Below, piece after piece: positions 38,563 to 48,700 of a DNA stretch of 64,000 bases. Where the stretch lies: NCBI GenBank assembly GCA_018221105.1, contig JAAOYA010000008.1, positions 256,648-320,647 on the forward strand. Direction: 5' to 3'. Below the pieces are notes generated by a model. The model did not search any database. It was not told the DNA's origin and was given only the letters and a program-made list of their open reading frames with translations. Each line of letters starts with the position of its first letter. Position 1 is the stretch's first letter. Source of the DNA: Candidatus Woesearchaeota archaeon (GTDB lineage Archaea; Nanobdellota; Nanobdellia; Woesearchaeales; JAAOYA01). The position numbers and the translations under genes are program-made.

Positions 38563-40197
38563 ATGAGTTTTGGACAGAACTTTAAGGATTTTAAGCGTTT
38601 TGAGCAAATTGTTAGAGTGTTTTTAAAAAATGGTTTTGGAGTGTACCTTTCAAAATTTGGTCTTATAAAAAAACTTCCACTAGCGCGCAAGATATCACCA
38701 ATAAAAACTAATGAACCTGTAAAATTGCGAAAGTGTTTTGAGCAATTAGGCGGTACTTTTGTAAAGCTTGGTCAATTGTTAAGCTTGCGCCCGGATCTTA
38801 TTCCTAAAGAGTATGCTGATGAGCTTGCAAAACTTCAAGATAAGGTCGCTCCCTTTGATGTTAAACTTGTTAAAAAGATTATTTCACAAGAGTGTGGCAA
38901 GTCGTTGTCGGAGGTTTTTTCTCGTTTTGACGAAAAACCGCTTGCTGCTGCTTCTATTGCGCAAGTTCACCGTGCTAGACTTAAAACTGGCGAGGAAGTA
39001 GTTTTGAAAGTTCGCCGCCCAAATGTTGAAGAGCTTTTCGAGACTGATATTGACATTTTAGAAAAAGTTGCAAAGTACTTGACAAAAAAGTATCATCCGG
39101 AGCTTATTGACCCGCAAGAAATTATTGAAGAATTTAAAGGTTATACATTAAAAGAGCTTGATTTTGAGCATGAAGCGCAAAACATTGAAGAGTTTAGCAA
39201 GAATTTCAAGGGTGATGCTACTACTAAAATTCCGCAGGTTTTTAGGGATTACACTTCAAAAAAAGTTTTGTGCATGCAATACATTGAAGGTGTAAAAGTT
39301 AGCAATAAACGAGAACTTATAAAAAAACATTATAATCCTAAAAAAATTGTTTCAAATATCACTTATTCTATTTTTAAACAGATTTTTGTTCACGGTGTAT
39401 TTCACGCAGATCCTCACCCAGGCAATATTTTAGTGATTAAAAATAATCGTGTTGTTTTTTTAGATTTTGGCATTGTTGGACGCTTGACTGGCAGTGTTCG
39501 TGCAAAGACTACAAATTTGTTCACGGCTCTTATAACTCGTGATAAAGAACTTATAGGTGATGCTATGCTTGACTTGGGGCTTTTAGAAGAAGGTTTTAAT
39601 CGTGAAGATTTTAATGATGATTTGTCAGATACATTATCAAAGTATTATGATGTTGAAATACAAAACATTATTATTAGTGAACTGTTTTATGATCTTTTGA
39701 ATTTTGCCGGGCGCAATAGCATTCAATTACCTGCAAACTTTGTTCTTTTGGGAAAAACTCTTAGTACTGTTGAAGGTTTTGGCTCTAAACTAGACCCGCA
39801 TTTTAATTTGATAAAGACTTGCAAGCCTTTTGCTATGCGTTTGATTAGGCAGCGAAAAAACCTTAAGACTTTGCTCCATGATAGCAGGCTTGCAGCTCAT
39901 AGAACTAAAAGGTTTTTAAGTAGTTTTCCAGATTCCGCGAGTGAGTTTTTACGTCGTGTGAAAAGCGCTGATGATGACTTGAGGGAAATGCACCAGGATT
40001 TGAAAATTGTTAATTATAACATGGAAACTTCTAGTAATCGTTTAACTTTAGCAATGCTCATTACTGCTTTTTTAGTGTCTTCTAGTGTATTATTAAGTTA
40101 TGAAAAAATATTGGCCTACATTGGCTTTTCTTTTGCAGGACTGTTATTTTTATTATTTTTGTATTCTTACACTCATAAAAAAGATAATTTTCGATAG
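38563..40197 (+). CDS. ABC1/UbiB/AarF atypical protein kinase
   Basis: LGGTFVKLGQLLSLRPDLIPKEYADELAKLQDKVAPF; PLAAASIAQVHRARLKTGEEVVLKVRRP; FHADPHPGNILV; FLDFGIVG; C-terminal TM pair. Confidence 0.95.
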   Translation: MSFGQNFKDFKRFEQIVRVFLKNGFGVYLSKFGLIKKLPLARKISPIKTNEPVKLRKCFEQLGGTFVKLGQLLSLRPDLIPKEYADELAKLQDKVAPFDVKLVKKIISQECGKSLSEVFSRFDEKPLAAASIAQVHRARLKTGEEVVLKVRRPNVEELFETDIDILEKVAKYLTKKYHPELIDPQEIIEEFKGYTLKELDFEHEAQNIEEFSKNFKGDATTKIPQVFRDYTSKKVLCMQYIEGVKVSNKRELIKKHYNPKKIVSNITYSIFKQIFVHGVFHADPHPGNILVIKNNRVVFLDFGIVGRLTGSVRAKTTNLFTALITRDKELIGDAMLDLGLLEEGFNREDFNDDLSDTLSKYYDVEIQNIIISELFYDLLNFAGRNSIQLPANFVLLGKTLSTVEGFGSKLDPHFNLIKTCKPFAMRLIRQRKNLKTLLHDSRLAAHRTKRFLSSFPDSASEFLRRVKSADDDLREMHQDLKIVNYNMETSSNRLTLAMLITAFLVSSSVLLSYEKILAYIGFSFAGLLFLLFLYSYTHKKDNFR

Positions 40198-40251
40198 GTT
40201 TTTAAATGAGTTTAAAATAATGCAATTTAATAAAAATTTGAGGCTGATTAA

Positions 40252-40482
40252 ATGATAAAAAAAATCACAGGCGGATTTAAAAAAGTGTTTTCCAAAGGCG
40301 CTAATGTCATTAAAGCTGTTGGTAAGACTGCTTTTGGTGATGCAAAAAAAGCAGCTCCTAAAGTTGCGCGTGCTACAAAAAGTGAAGCTAAAAAGCTTGC
40401 TGGTGTTGCAAAGACAGCTGCTAAAAAAAAGCCTGTTAAAAAACGCAAGAGTGCTAAGCGAAAAACCACTAGAAAAAAATAA
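40252..40482 (+). CDS. Histone H1-like Lys/Ala-rich basic protein
   Basis: MIKKITGGFKKVFSKGANVIKAVGKTAFGDAKKAAPKVARATKSEAKKLAGVAKTAAKKKPVKKRKSAKRKTTRKK; SD-like GAGGCTGATT upstream. Confidence 0.7.
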   Translation: MIKKITGGFKKVFSKGANVIKAVGKTAFGDAKKAAPKVARATKSEAKKLAGVAKTAAKKKPVKKRKSAKRKTTRKK

Positions 40483-40537
40483 AACAATTCTTTTTTTTTG
40501 ATAAGTTTTAAATAAAGAATTCTTTTCTGATAGTTTT

Positions 40538-41245
40538 ATGAGAGATTATAAAAAATTACGTCAAAAACTATTGATTAATACTAAACATAAGCTAAAAGCT
40601 AGTGTTAACACTGACCAATTGATAATTCAAGCAACTAGCACTATTGAAGAATTAGATAAGGCTATAAATGTTTTAGCTGTTAAGTTTCGAGAGTGGTATG
40701 AATTGTACAATCCTGAACTTTCGCATTCTGTAAAGGATCATAAAAAGTTTGTAGAATTGGCGCTTGTGGATTCTTCTAAAAGTGTTATGGGTGCTAAGTT
40801 AGAAAAGCTTGATTTGCAAGTTTTATTGTCTTTTGCAAAAAATATTGATGAATTGTTTGTAAAAAGAGAAAAAATTGTTTTGTATGCTGAAAAAAAGATT
40901 TCAAAGCTTATGCCTAACGCTTCTATTGTTGGAAAACCTTTGATTGTTGCTAAATTATTAGTTCACGCTGGGAGTCTTGAGCGCTTGGCGTTACTGCCTG
41001 CTTCAACAATTCAATTGTTTGGCGCTGAAAAAGCGTTGTTTAGGCACTTGCACACTAAGGCTAAGCCTCCAAAGCATGGTTTGATATTGCAGCATCCTTT
41101 GCTTGCTAGTGCTAAGCGTGCAGATAGAGGGCGTGTTGCTAGGGCTCTCGCTGACAAACTGGCTATTGCTTTTAAAATTGATTTTTTTGGCGGTGATTTT
41201 ATTGGTGATAAATTGTTAAAGGATTTGGAGGAGAAATTTTTATGA
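40538..41245 (+). CDS. nop5: Nop5 (Nop56/58-like) C/D box sRNP core protein, short form
   Basis: RDYKKLRQKL...IQATSTIEELDKAINVLAVKFREWYELYNPELSHSVKDHKKF; Nop domain ASIVGKPLIVAKLLVHAGSLERLALLPASTIQLFGAEKALFRHL ... PPKHGLILQHPLL. Confidence 0.9.
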   Translation: MRDYKKLRQKLLINTKHKLKASVNTDQLIIQATSTIEELDKAINVLAVKFREWYELYNPELSHSVKDHKKFVELALVDSSKSVMGAKLEKLDLQVLLSFAKNIDELFVKREKIVLYAEKKISKLMPNASIVGKPLIVAKLLVHAGSLERLALLPASTIQLFGAEKALFRHLHTKAKPPKHGLILQHPLLASAKRADRGRVARALADKLAIAFKIDFFGGDFIGDKLLKDLEEKFL

Positions 41246-41916
41246 AATCGATAGGTCACAAGTTTTTTAATGTGTACTCTGATAAAAAGAATAATTTGTT
41301 TACTTTAAACTTGACTCCTGGCAAAAGTTTTTTTGCTGAAAAATTAGTTCGTGACTCTGGCAAAGAGTTTCGAGAGTGGGATGCTAATCGCAGCAAACTG
41401 GCGGCGGCTATTAAAAAAAAGATTTCTCAAATTGGCATCAGAAAAGGCAGTGTGGTGTTGTATTTGGGGGCTAGTCATGGTTACACTCCAAGTTTTATTT
41501 CAGATATTGTTGGCTCTTCTGGTTTTATTTTTTGTTTAGATTTTGCGCCTCGAGTTGTTCGTGATTTAGTGTTCGTGTGTGAGGAGCGCTCTAACATGGC
41601 TCCAATGCTAGAAAGTGCCAATCACCCACAAGATTATGCAAGTGTTGTAGGCCAAGTTGACGTTGTTTACATGGATATAGCACAGCGTGAGCAAACAAAG
41701 ATTTTTGTCAAAAACATTGAGACTTTTTTAAAAAAAGACGGTTTTGGACTCTTGGCATTGAAAGCTCGTTCTGTTGATGTTACAAAAAAGCCGAAAATTG
41801 TGTTTAAACAGGTTTATCAAGAGCTTGAAAACACTAAAGGAATTAGTGTTGTTGATTATCGAGAACTAGCACCTTATGAATTAGACCACGCTTTTTTTGT
41901 CGTCAAGAAAAAATAG
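41242..41916 (+). CDS. flpA: Fibrillarin-like rRNA/tRNA 2'-O-methyltransferase
   Basis: EFREWDANRSKLAAAIKK; VLYLGASHGYTPSFISDIVGSSGFIFCLDFAPRVVRDL; DVVYMDIAQREQTKIFVKN; LALKARSVDVTKKPK. Confidence 0.93.
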   Translation: MKSIGHKFFNVYSDKKNNLFTLNLTPGKSFFAEKLVRDSGKEFREWDANRSKLAAAIKKKISQIGIRKGSVVLYLGASHGYTPSFISDIVGSSGFIFCLDFAPRVVRDLVFVCEERSNMAPMLESANHPQDYASVVGQVDVVYMDIAQREQTKIFVKNIETFLKKDGFGLLALKARSVDVTKKPKIVFKQVYQELENTKGISVVDYRELAPYELDHAFFVVKKK

Positions 41917-41921
41917 TTTTT

Positions 41922-44324
41922 TTAAGAAGCTTTGAATTTGTTTGCTTGATATGTTGTGTTTTCTAAGTTGTGCATTGCTTCAAGATCGGTTTTTATTATT
42001 TCATACTTTTGGGGTAGTGTGAGGTTTGTGATTTGGTCTTTTAGGCTTAGTTCTTTGTCTTTTTTGTGTTTCCAAATAAAACTGTTAACGGCTATTATAT
42101 CATCTGTTGTGATTTTTGCTTTTATTTCTTTTGTTACTATTGGAAAATTTTCAAAGTGCACGTCAGCATTGTACAAATCATTGTATAATTTGTAAGTTAT
42201 TATTGGAATTATTGGAGCGAAAAGTTTTAACAAGTTTTGCATGCAATAATGTAGGGCGTAAATGGCTCCGTTTTGTTGTTTTTTTGAAAATTTGTTTTCT
42301 TGATTGTAAGCTCTGCGTTTTGCAAGTTCTAAATAGTGTGATGCAAAAGTCTCCCACAAAAAATGTTTTAGTTTTACTCCTGGGTTGTGATTGTCATATT
42401 TTGCGTAGCGTTCATCACAAAAAGTTATTAGATTATTGATTTCGTTTATTATCCAATTGTCTAATTCTAATAATTCAACTTCACCTTTTGGTTGTTCAAA
42501 CATGCTAATAAAACGTGCTACATTGTAAAGTTTTGTTAGTGTTTTGCCTGCTCCTTCAATTCTTTCAAAATTGCACCTGAAATCTTGTCGTTCAAGGTTT
42601 CCTTCAATACTGGCCCATAAACGTAGTGGTTCTGCTCCTGACTTGTCTAGTACTTCTTTTGGGTCTATCACGTTGCCTTTTGACTTTGACATTTTATGTC
42701 CTTTATCATCAACTATGTGATAGTTTATCCAAGCATCATTAAATATTAGTTCTCCTGTTAGCAAGTAGGCTTTCAATACTGTGTAATATAACCATGTTCT
42801 GATTATTTCTTTTCCTTGAGGCCTAACTGTGCAGGGCTTATGATTTTTAAAAAATGTATCGTCAAAACCATAGCGTAAAATGTATAATGGGCTGTTGGAG
42901 CTGTCAAACCAAGTATCAAAAACCCTTTTGTCACCCTCGATTTCTGTTGAGGAGCATTTTGGACATTTTGTTATTGGAGATTTATCTTTCCATGGTTGGT
43001 AATACTTTCCTTTTGGAGGTATTATTATTTCATTGCATTTTTTACAATGCCAAACCGGGACTTCAGTAGCATAATAACGATTGCGCGATATTGGCCAATC
43101 AATTGTTATTGATTCAATCCAATCAAGCATAATATTACGTGAGGAATCATCATAAAAATTTAGTTTTTTGGCTAGTTTTTTCATATCAGTTTTTATGTTG
43201 ACTTGTTTTAAGTAGAATTCTTTCATTGAAATAAATTCGATTTCGTCTCTTGAGCGCTCGCAAACTGGAGTGTTGTGAGTTATTTGAGTTTGATTGACTA
43301 ATAATTTTTGCCTCTTTAATAACTCAATAATCTTTTTTCTTGCTTCCTTTACTGTTAAACCTTTCAATAATCCTGCGTGTTCGTTCATCTTGCCGTTTTG
43401 GTCTATTGCAATTACTGGTTTTAATTTCATTTCACGAAAGAATCGAATGTCTGTCAAATCTCCGTATGAGCACATCATCACAAGTCCTGTTCCTTTGTTA
43501 ATGTCTGTTGAAGGATGCGCTTTTATCGGTATTTCTTTTTCAAAAATTGGCGTTATTGCTGTTTTGTCTTCTAAATGCTTGTAGCGTTTATCTTTTGGAT
43601 TGTAAATTATCATGGCACAAGTGGCTATTAGTTCTGGTCTTGTAGTGCCTATGATTAAGTCTTCGTTTGTTTCTTTAGACTTGAATATTATGTCATTGAA
43701 TGTTGATGTGACATTTTCGTAATCGACTTCTGCGTTTGCAAGTGTTGTTTGGCATCCTGGACAATAATTGTTCACCCTGTCATCTTCGTAGATGACCCCT
43801 TTATTGTACAAGTCTATAAAAGTGTCTTGTGTTAGCCTGCGATACTCTGGAGAATCTGTGTAGTATACATCTCCAACATTGTCTCCCAGCTCCCAAGAAT
43901 TAAAGCATACTCCACAACGATAAAATGTGTCAATTGATGCTAATGAACTTTCTTGCAATAGTGTTTTGCAATACTCTGTTGCTTTTTCTCTTGATATATC
44001 TTTTAGTTGAACATTGAATTTTTTTTCTGCTGCCATTTCAATTGGCAGACCGTTGCGATCTAACCCCATAGGAAACAGTACTTCATGGCCTTTCATTCTG
44101 TTATAGCGTGCGAACATGTCCATTATTATGTATGTTGTTGTTTGACCGATGTGTATTGGAGTGTTAACGTATGGCGGCGGAGTGTCTATTGAGAACATTT
44201 GCTTTTTAGAATTAATATTATACGAATACTTTTTTGATGTTTTCCAATTTTTTACAATTGGTTCTTCTAAGGCCTTATCCCAGCGTTTTTCTTTGATTTT
44301 AGGTTCTGCCATTTTAACCATCAC
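41922..44324 (-). CDS. valS: Valyl-tRNA synthetase
   Basis: PPPYVNTPIHIGQ (HIGH variant), GLDRNGLPIE, YCPGCQTTLANAEVDYE, TTRPELIATCAM, RPQGKEIIRTWLYYTVLKAYLLTG, GHKMSKSKGNVIDP. Confidence 0.88.
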   Translation of the reverse strand: MMVKMAEPKIKEKRWDKALEEPIVKNWKTSKKYSYNINSKKQMFSIDTPPPYVNTPIHIGQTTTYIIMDMFARYNRMKGHEVLFPMGLDRNGLPIEMAAEKKFNVQLKDISREKATEYCKTLLQESSLASIDTFYRCGVCFNSWELGDNVGDVYYTDSPEYRRLTQDTFIDLYNKGVIYEDDRVNNYCPGCQTTLANAEVDYENVTSTFNDIIFKSKETNEDLIIGTTRPELIATCAMIIYNPKDKRYKHLEDKTAITPIFEKEIPIKAHPSTDINKGTGLVMMCSYGDLTDIRFFREMKLKPVIAIDQNGKMNEHAGLLKGLTVKEARKKIIELLKRQKLLVNQTQITHNTPVCERSRDEIEFISMKEFYLKQVNIKTDMKKLAKKLNFYDDSSRNIMLDWIESITIDWPISRNRYYATEVPVWHCKKCNEIIIPPKGKYYQPWKDKSPITKCPKCSSTEIEGDKRVFDTWFDSSNSPLYILRYGFDDTFFKNHKPCTVRPQGKEIIRTWLYYTVLKAYLLTGELIFNDAWINYHIVDDKGHKMSKSKGNVIDPKEVLDKSGAEPLRLWASIEGNLERQDFRCNFERIEGAGKTLTKLYNVARFISMFEQPKGEVELLELDNWIINEINNLITFCDERYAKYDNHNPGVKLKHFLWETFASHYLELAKRRAYNQENKFSKKQQNGAIYALHYCMQNLLKLFAPIIPIITYKLYNDLYNADVHFENFPIVTKEIKAKITTDDIIAVNSFIWKHKKDKELSLKDQITNLTLPQKYEIIKTDLEAMHNLENTTYQANKFKAS

Positions 44325-44373
44325 GTTATTATCGTCGATAAGTATTATTTTAGAATGGTGTTATTAATAAATT

Positions 44374-45534
44374 TTACCTCTCGACTATGCGCTTAAATAT
44401 TGTGCTGACTTGTTTGTCGAGTTGTCGCTGGATTATTATTGTTTGATCTACTTTGCTCTTTAAATTGTCATATTTTGCTTGTCCTACAGTATCAGCAATT
44501 TTTTTGGAGTGTTTGACTAACTCATTTTTTACTTTGTTAGTTGTTTGGCTTACAGCATTGACTTGCCTGACCATTGAATTATAATATTTTATCATGCTAT
44601 TGATTCGGCGCAACATTTCACCATCTTTGGTGTCTAACTCATCAATTTTTGATTTCATTCCATCGAGTTGTTCTTGTGGAGTGTCAAGTTTTAAGTGTGT
44701 TAATTCATATTTTAGTTTGTTGAGTGTTTGCTGGTTTTCAATAATGTTATGTTTTACTTCTTCGCGCAATTCTGAGAACTTATCAGGTGTTACTGCTTGG
44801 TCAAGTTTTACTTTTAAATCGAGAACTTTTTTTGTAAAATCACTAAATTGTTCGTTTATCTCTGTTGCTGTGGCCTTGTAATCTTTAAACTCGTCGAACT
44901 TTTTGTTTACTTCGACAAATATTTCTTCTACTTTATCAGAGTGTTTTTGAATGTTCGCCTCTAATTTTTTCATTTCTTTTATTTCGTCTTGAACTTCACT
45001 GTTTAATTTTATTACTTGTTCCATTCCCCTGAAAGCTTTGATGCTGCCACGAACAGTTTTTAACTCTTCAATTACTGTGTTGACTACTTGTTCATGGCTT
45101 TCAATTTTTGCTTTTAGTGCTTCTAGTTTAGCGTCCATCTTTTTTTGTTCGCTCATTAAGTGTTCTGGTTGTACTTCACTCACTAAGTCTGATGCTTTGA
45201 TGGCTTTAACTTCTAAATCTTGAATTTCTCTTTCACGATCGATTAGGGTGCTTCGTAATTCGCCTATTTGTTCTGACAGGCGTGAGAATTTTTCTGAGTA
45301 TACTGTTCTAAGCTCATTATTAGCTTCTGATTGTGCTTTTAAGCGTTCGACATCTGCAAAGAATGTGTTAAGATCTTGGCGTGCTAAAGGTGATGTATCT
45401 TGTGCTTGTACTAAGGATTCTTGCTCTCCGGTTATAATTTTTGATTCTCTATCTTCTAAATCTTCAAGACCTTCTTTTTTTACGTCTTTTGGGTCTTGTT
45501 CTTTTGATTTTTTTCTAAGCAAATTACTTTTCAC
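44374..45534 (-). CDS. Long coiled-coil protein of unknown function
   Basis: 386 aa, almost continuous heptads after a charged N-terminus; GTG (45534) or TTG (45522) start after GAGGTGA. Confidence 0.8.
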   Translation of the reverse strand: MKSNLLRKKSKEQDPKDVKKEGLEDLEDRESKIITGEQESLVQAQDTSPLARQDLNTFFADVERLKAQSEANNELRTVYSEKFSRLSEQIGELRSTLIDREREIQDLEVKAIKASDLVSEVQPEHLMSEQKKMDAKLEALKAKIESHEQVVNTVIEELKTVRGSIKAFRGMEQVIKLNSEVQDEIKEMKKLEANIQKHSDKVEEIFVEVNKKFDEFKDYKATATEINEQFSDFTKKVLDLKVKLDQAVTPDKFSELREEVKHNIIENQQTLNKLKYELTHLKLDTPQEQLDGMKSKIDELDTKDGEMLRRINSMIKYYNSMVRQVNAVSQTTNKVKNELVKHSKKIADTVGQAKYDNLKSKVDQTIIIQRQLDKQVSTIFKRIVER

Positions 45535-45580
45535 CTCTTTTATGTTTTTTTGTGTTGTTTGTGTTTTATAAAATATTCTG

Positions 45581-45736
45581 TTAATCTTTGTCTTTAAACA
45601 TTGATTCTTTTAAAAACACGTTTCCTTGCAAGTCTTCTAAAAAGCGCAAGGTTGTGCCAGCATCCCATCCTTTAGCTTGCGCTAAGTCTTTTGGGATGGT
45701 GATTTTGTATTGTCCGTTGTTTAATACTATTCGCAT
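45581..45736 (-). CDS. AbrB/SpoVT-fold (swapped-hairpin) DNA-binding-like microprotein (absent from ORF track)
   Basis: Translated by hand: MRIVLNNGQYKITIPKDLAQAKGWDAGTTLRFLEDLQGNVFLKESMFKDKD*. Typical AbrB 'ITIPKxLAxAxGWxxGTxLxF' signature; SD GGGGTGA just upstream. Confidence 0.85.
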   Translation of the reverse strand: MRIVLNNGQYKITIPKDLAQAKGWDAGTTLRFLEDLQGNVFLKESMFKDKD

Positions 45737-45751
45737 TTTATCACCCCGAAA

Positions 45752-48700
45752 TTATTTTATTTCTTTTTGCACCTCTTTGATTTTTTGTTCTATTTTTTCA
45801 AGCTCGCTTTTTGATTCCATTGTCCTAGCGATTTTTAGTGCTGCTGGAAGACTGGTAATTTTTAATTGTTGTATTGTTACGTCTTTTCCTGCTTTTCTGG
45901 CGCTTGAAAGGTCTAATTGTAAGTTTTCTAGTTCTTGCTCTAGCCTTGTTGCAATATCATTAAAGTTATCAACTGCTTTTTTCTCCTCTTGTTGTGCTGG
46001 TTTTTCTTTTGTTTTTTCTTGCTGTTTTGATTCTTTTTTCTTTGATTTTTTGGCTACTTTTTTAGCTTCTTTTTTGGCTGCTTTTTCTGCTTTCTTTTTT
46101 TGTTTTTTTGTTTTTACTGGTTGCACTGATTCTATTGTCACTTCTTCAAATTCAGGTTCTTTCTTTTTTTGTTCTTTAGTTTCTTCTTCTTTGGTTTTTT
46201 CTGATTGGTCTCGCTCTTCTGATTCTTTGCCTGATGTTGTTTTTGTTGACTCTTCTGCTTTTTCTTGTGATTCTTGGTCTGCAACATATTGTTTTCTTGC
46301 TATTTCTGCTTTTTTGATGTCTGCTTCTAGCATTTCATGTGTTATGATTTTTTTCTCGCGTTTTGGTGCTTTTTTACCGAGTCGCTCCCACAGTCTTTCA
46401 ACGCGCGGTCTTAGGCTTTCAAGGTAAATGTCTACCATGTTGAAGCCTCCTGTTTTGACTTTTTTGAGTGATAAATCTAGTTCTAAACGCAAGTCGAATA
46501 CGTCTTGGCCTTCTTTTTCTAGCATGTCAACCTGGTATGCTAGTTCATCGATTAAATTGTTGTATTTTGCGTATTTGTCAAGTTCGTCATCTGTTAATCG
46601 TTTCACACTGTGTGTTATTGGCCTGAAACTTACGAGGTATGGTTTTCCTTTGTTGTATTCCGCGTTTTCAAACATTCCTGTTCCAACACTTGCCTTGACT
46701 ACTGATTTTACGACATCTGAGCCGTATTTGGTTTTTAGTCTTTCAAGATCTCCCTCATCGCGTGTGCGCATTTGTAGTTCTGTGTTAATGTTTGCTTTGA
46801 TCTCGCCTACGAAGTCTGATAGTACTTGCGATATTAAGAGTAGTCCAAGGCCCCATTTTCTAAATTCACGACATGCGCGCTCTACTTGTATGAATCCTTC
46901 ACCACTACCGCCAAACTTGCTCAGTAAGCGGTGGACTTCGTCATAGACTATTAGGGCTTTTAGTTCTTGTGATTCTTCTAGGTTAGCGTGGAATATCTCG
47001 CGAACAGTGTTAGCCACGAATAAATCAATATCTTTTGGGTCCAAACGATTGATTGTGAAGATGTTTATCTCTCCTGGTTTTATGTAGTCTTTTAGGCTTA
47101 TTATCTCTCGAGCGTCTGTTACTTGTCGGATGTTTCCATTGTACGCTTTTGCTTCTTCTTTGTTCATCCCATAATCTGTGTATCGATCTAGCATTTTGCT
47201 ATCTTCTAACTTTCTTAAAAACCCACTCCACTGTGCTGTTGGATCGAATACTATTACTGCAACATTTTTCTTTAGTGCTTCTTCTACTATTACTTGTGCT
47301 GCTATTGTTTTACCGCCTCCAGTGCTTCCCGCTACTATTGTGTGCATCATTAGTTTTTCAAGCTCTACAAAGGTCCTGATTTTTGTCTCTGCCAGGTTGC
47401 CCATCCAGGCTGTGCGATCTGTTGGTCTTGGCAGCTCGTGCAAGTCTGGCATTGCAAGGCGATATTTTCTTTTTGACTCGAAATAATTGCGTGTTTCAAG
47501 AGCTCCAACTGCAACTATTAGAATTAATCCTAGCATTGTTGCCAAAGCCCATAATTTAACGCCAAATAGTGAGCGAGCGTATAATGGTTCTCTGATTGTA
47601 ATGTCATCAAAGTCTTTGATGCTGTACTCTTTTGCGCTTATAATGTATGATACTGTGGCTCTTACTGTATAATCTCCTAGTTTTATGTTTCTTGATAGGT
47701 TTAAGGTGTATTCTTTTATGAAACCATCAGGTCCTACTATTATTTGCTCTGATAAGTTCATAACTGTGCGTCCGAGCTTGCTATCTACCAGGTCAACTGT
47801 CAGGTTTGTGTCAATTGATTGTGATAGTGGATTAGCAATTTTTACTTGCATTGTCAGCTCGTTTCCTGGGCTTATGACTTGTGTTACTGGTTTTATCGTG
47901 ACTGACAGTAGTTGATCGCCTTTTTCTGCAACTCTTAATTGTACTGGCAGGCGTTTTACTCCTTTATTGCTAGTTAGTGAAATTTCACCAGTGTAAACTC
48001 CTGCTCTTGTCTCTAATGGCACGTTTATCACGTAGAAAACGTCTGTTTCACGGCCTTTTTCTAGTGTTAATGAGTAAGTGTCAAAATCAAAAAATTCTGC
48101 TATTGGACCAACTTTTTCTATTCTTATTTGCAGTGTTTCGTTTTGATCATTGTAAAAATGTAGTTTTCCACGGCTGATTTCCCCGCCGAATAATTCTTTG
48201 TTAATGTCTGCTGTGTCTACTGATAGTGAATCTGATTGTCTTGACTCAAAGAATTCTGATAGTGTTTCGTTTAGTTCTTCTTGCCCTAGGCCACTGCTTC
48301 CGCCGCCTCCGCTTGGGCTTGGGCTTGGCGCTGGCGGTGGTGGAACTATTACTACTGGAATGTCTTCTGATATCAAGTATGCTACTTTGCTTAAGCCTGT
48401 AACATTTGCTAAGTATAAGTGCTCATATCCGTCAAACAATAGTAGTCTTGTGCTGCTAACTTGTGTGAAATTGCCATTGCAAACTCTTGAGCTGTAAGTC
48501 CAATTGATGCAGCGGTATACGTATATTCTGTTGATGTCTTGGATGCCTTTGCCACTAGTGTCATATGTTAGTGTTAGGTTAGTGCCTCCTGTTAGGTTAA
48601 TGCCACTTTTTATTGCTACTGCTGATATGTCATTATCACCTTCTACTGATGATACTGTTGCAATATCAATTGAGTCTATGTCTATTGAATCTGACCAGTT

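Noticed and set aside
45248-45571. 107-aa plus-strand ORF
   Set aside because: Antisense to the coiled-coil gene 44374..45534.
45588-46427. 279-aa plus-strand ORF (Ser/Phe/Cys-rich)
   Set aside because: Antisense to the low-complexity Lys/Glu tail of the giant gene; composition is the mirror of K/E codons.
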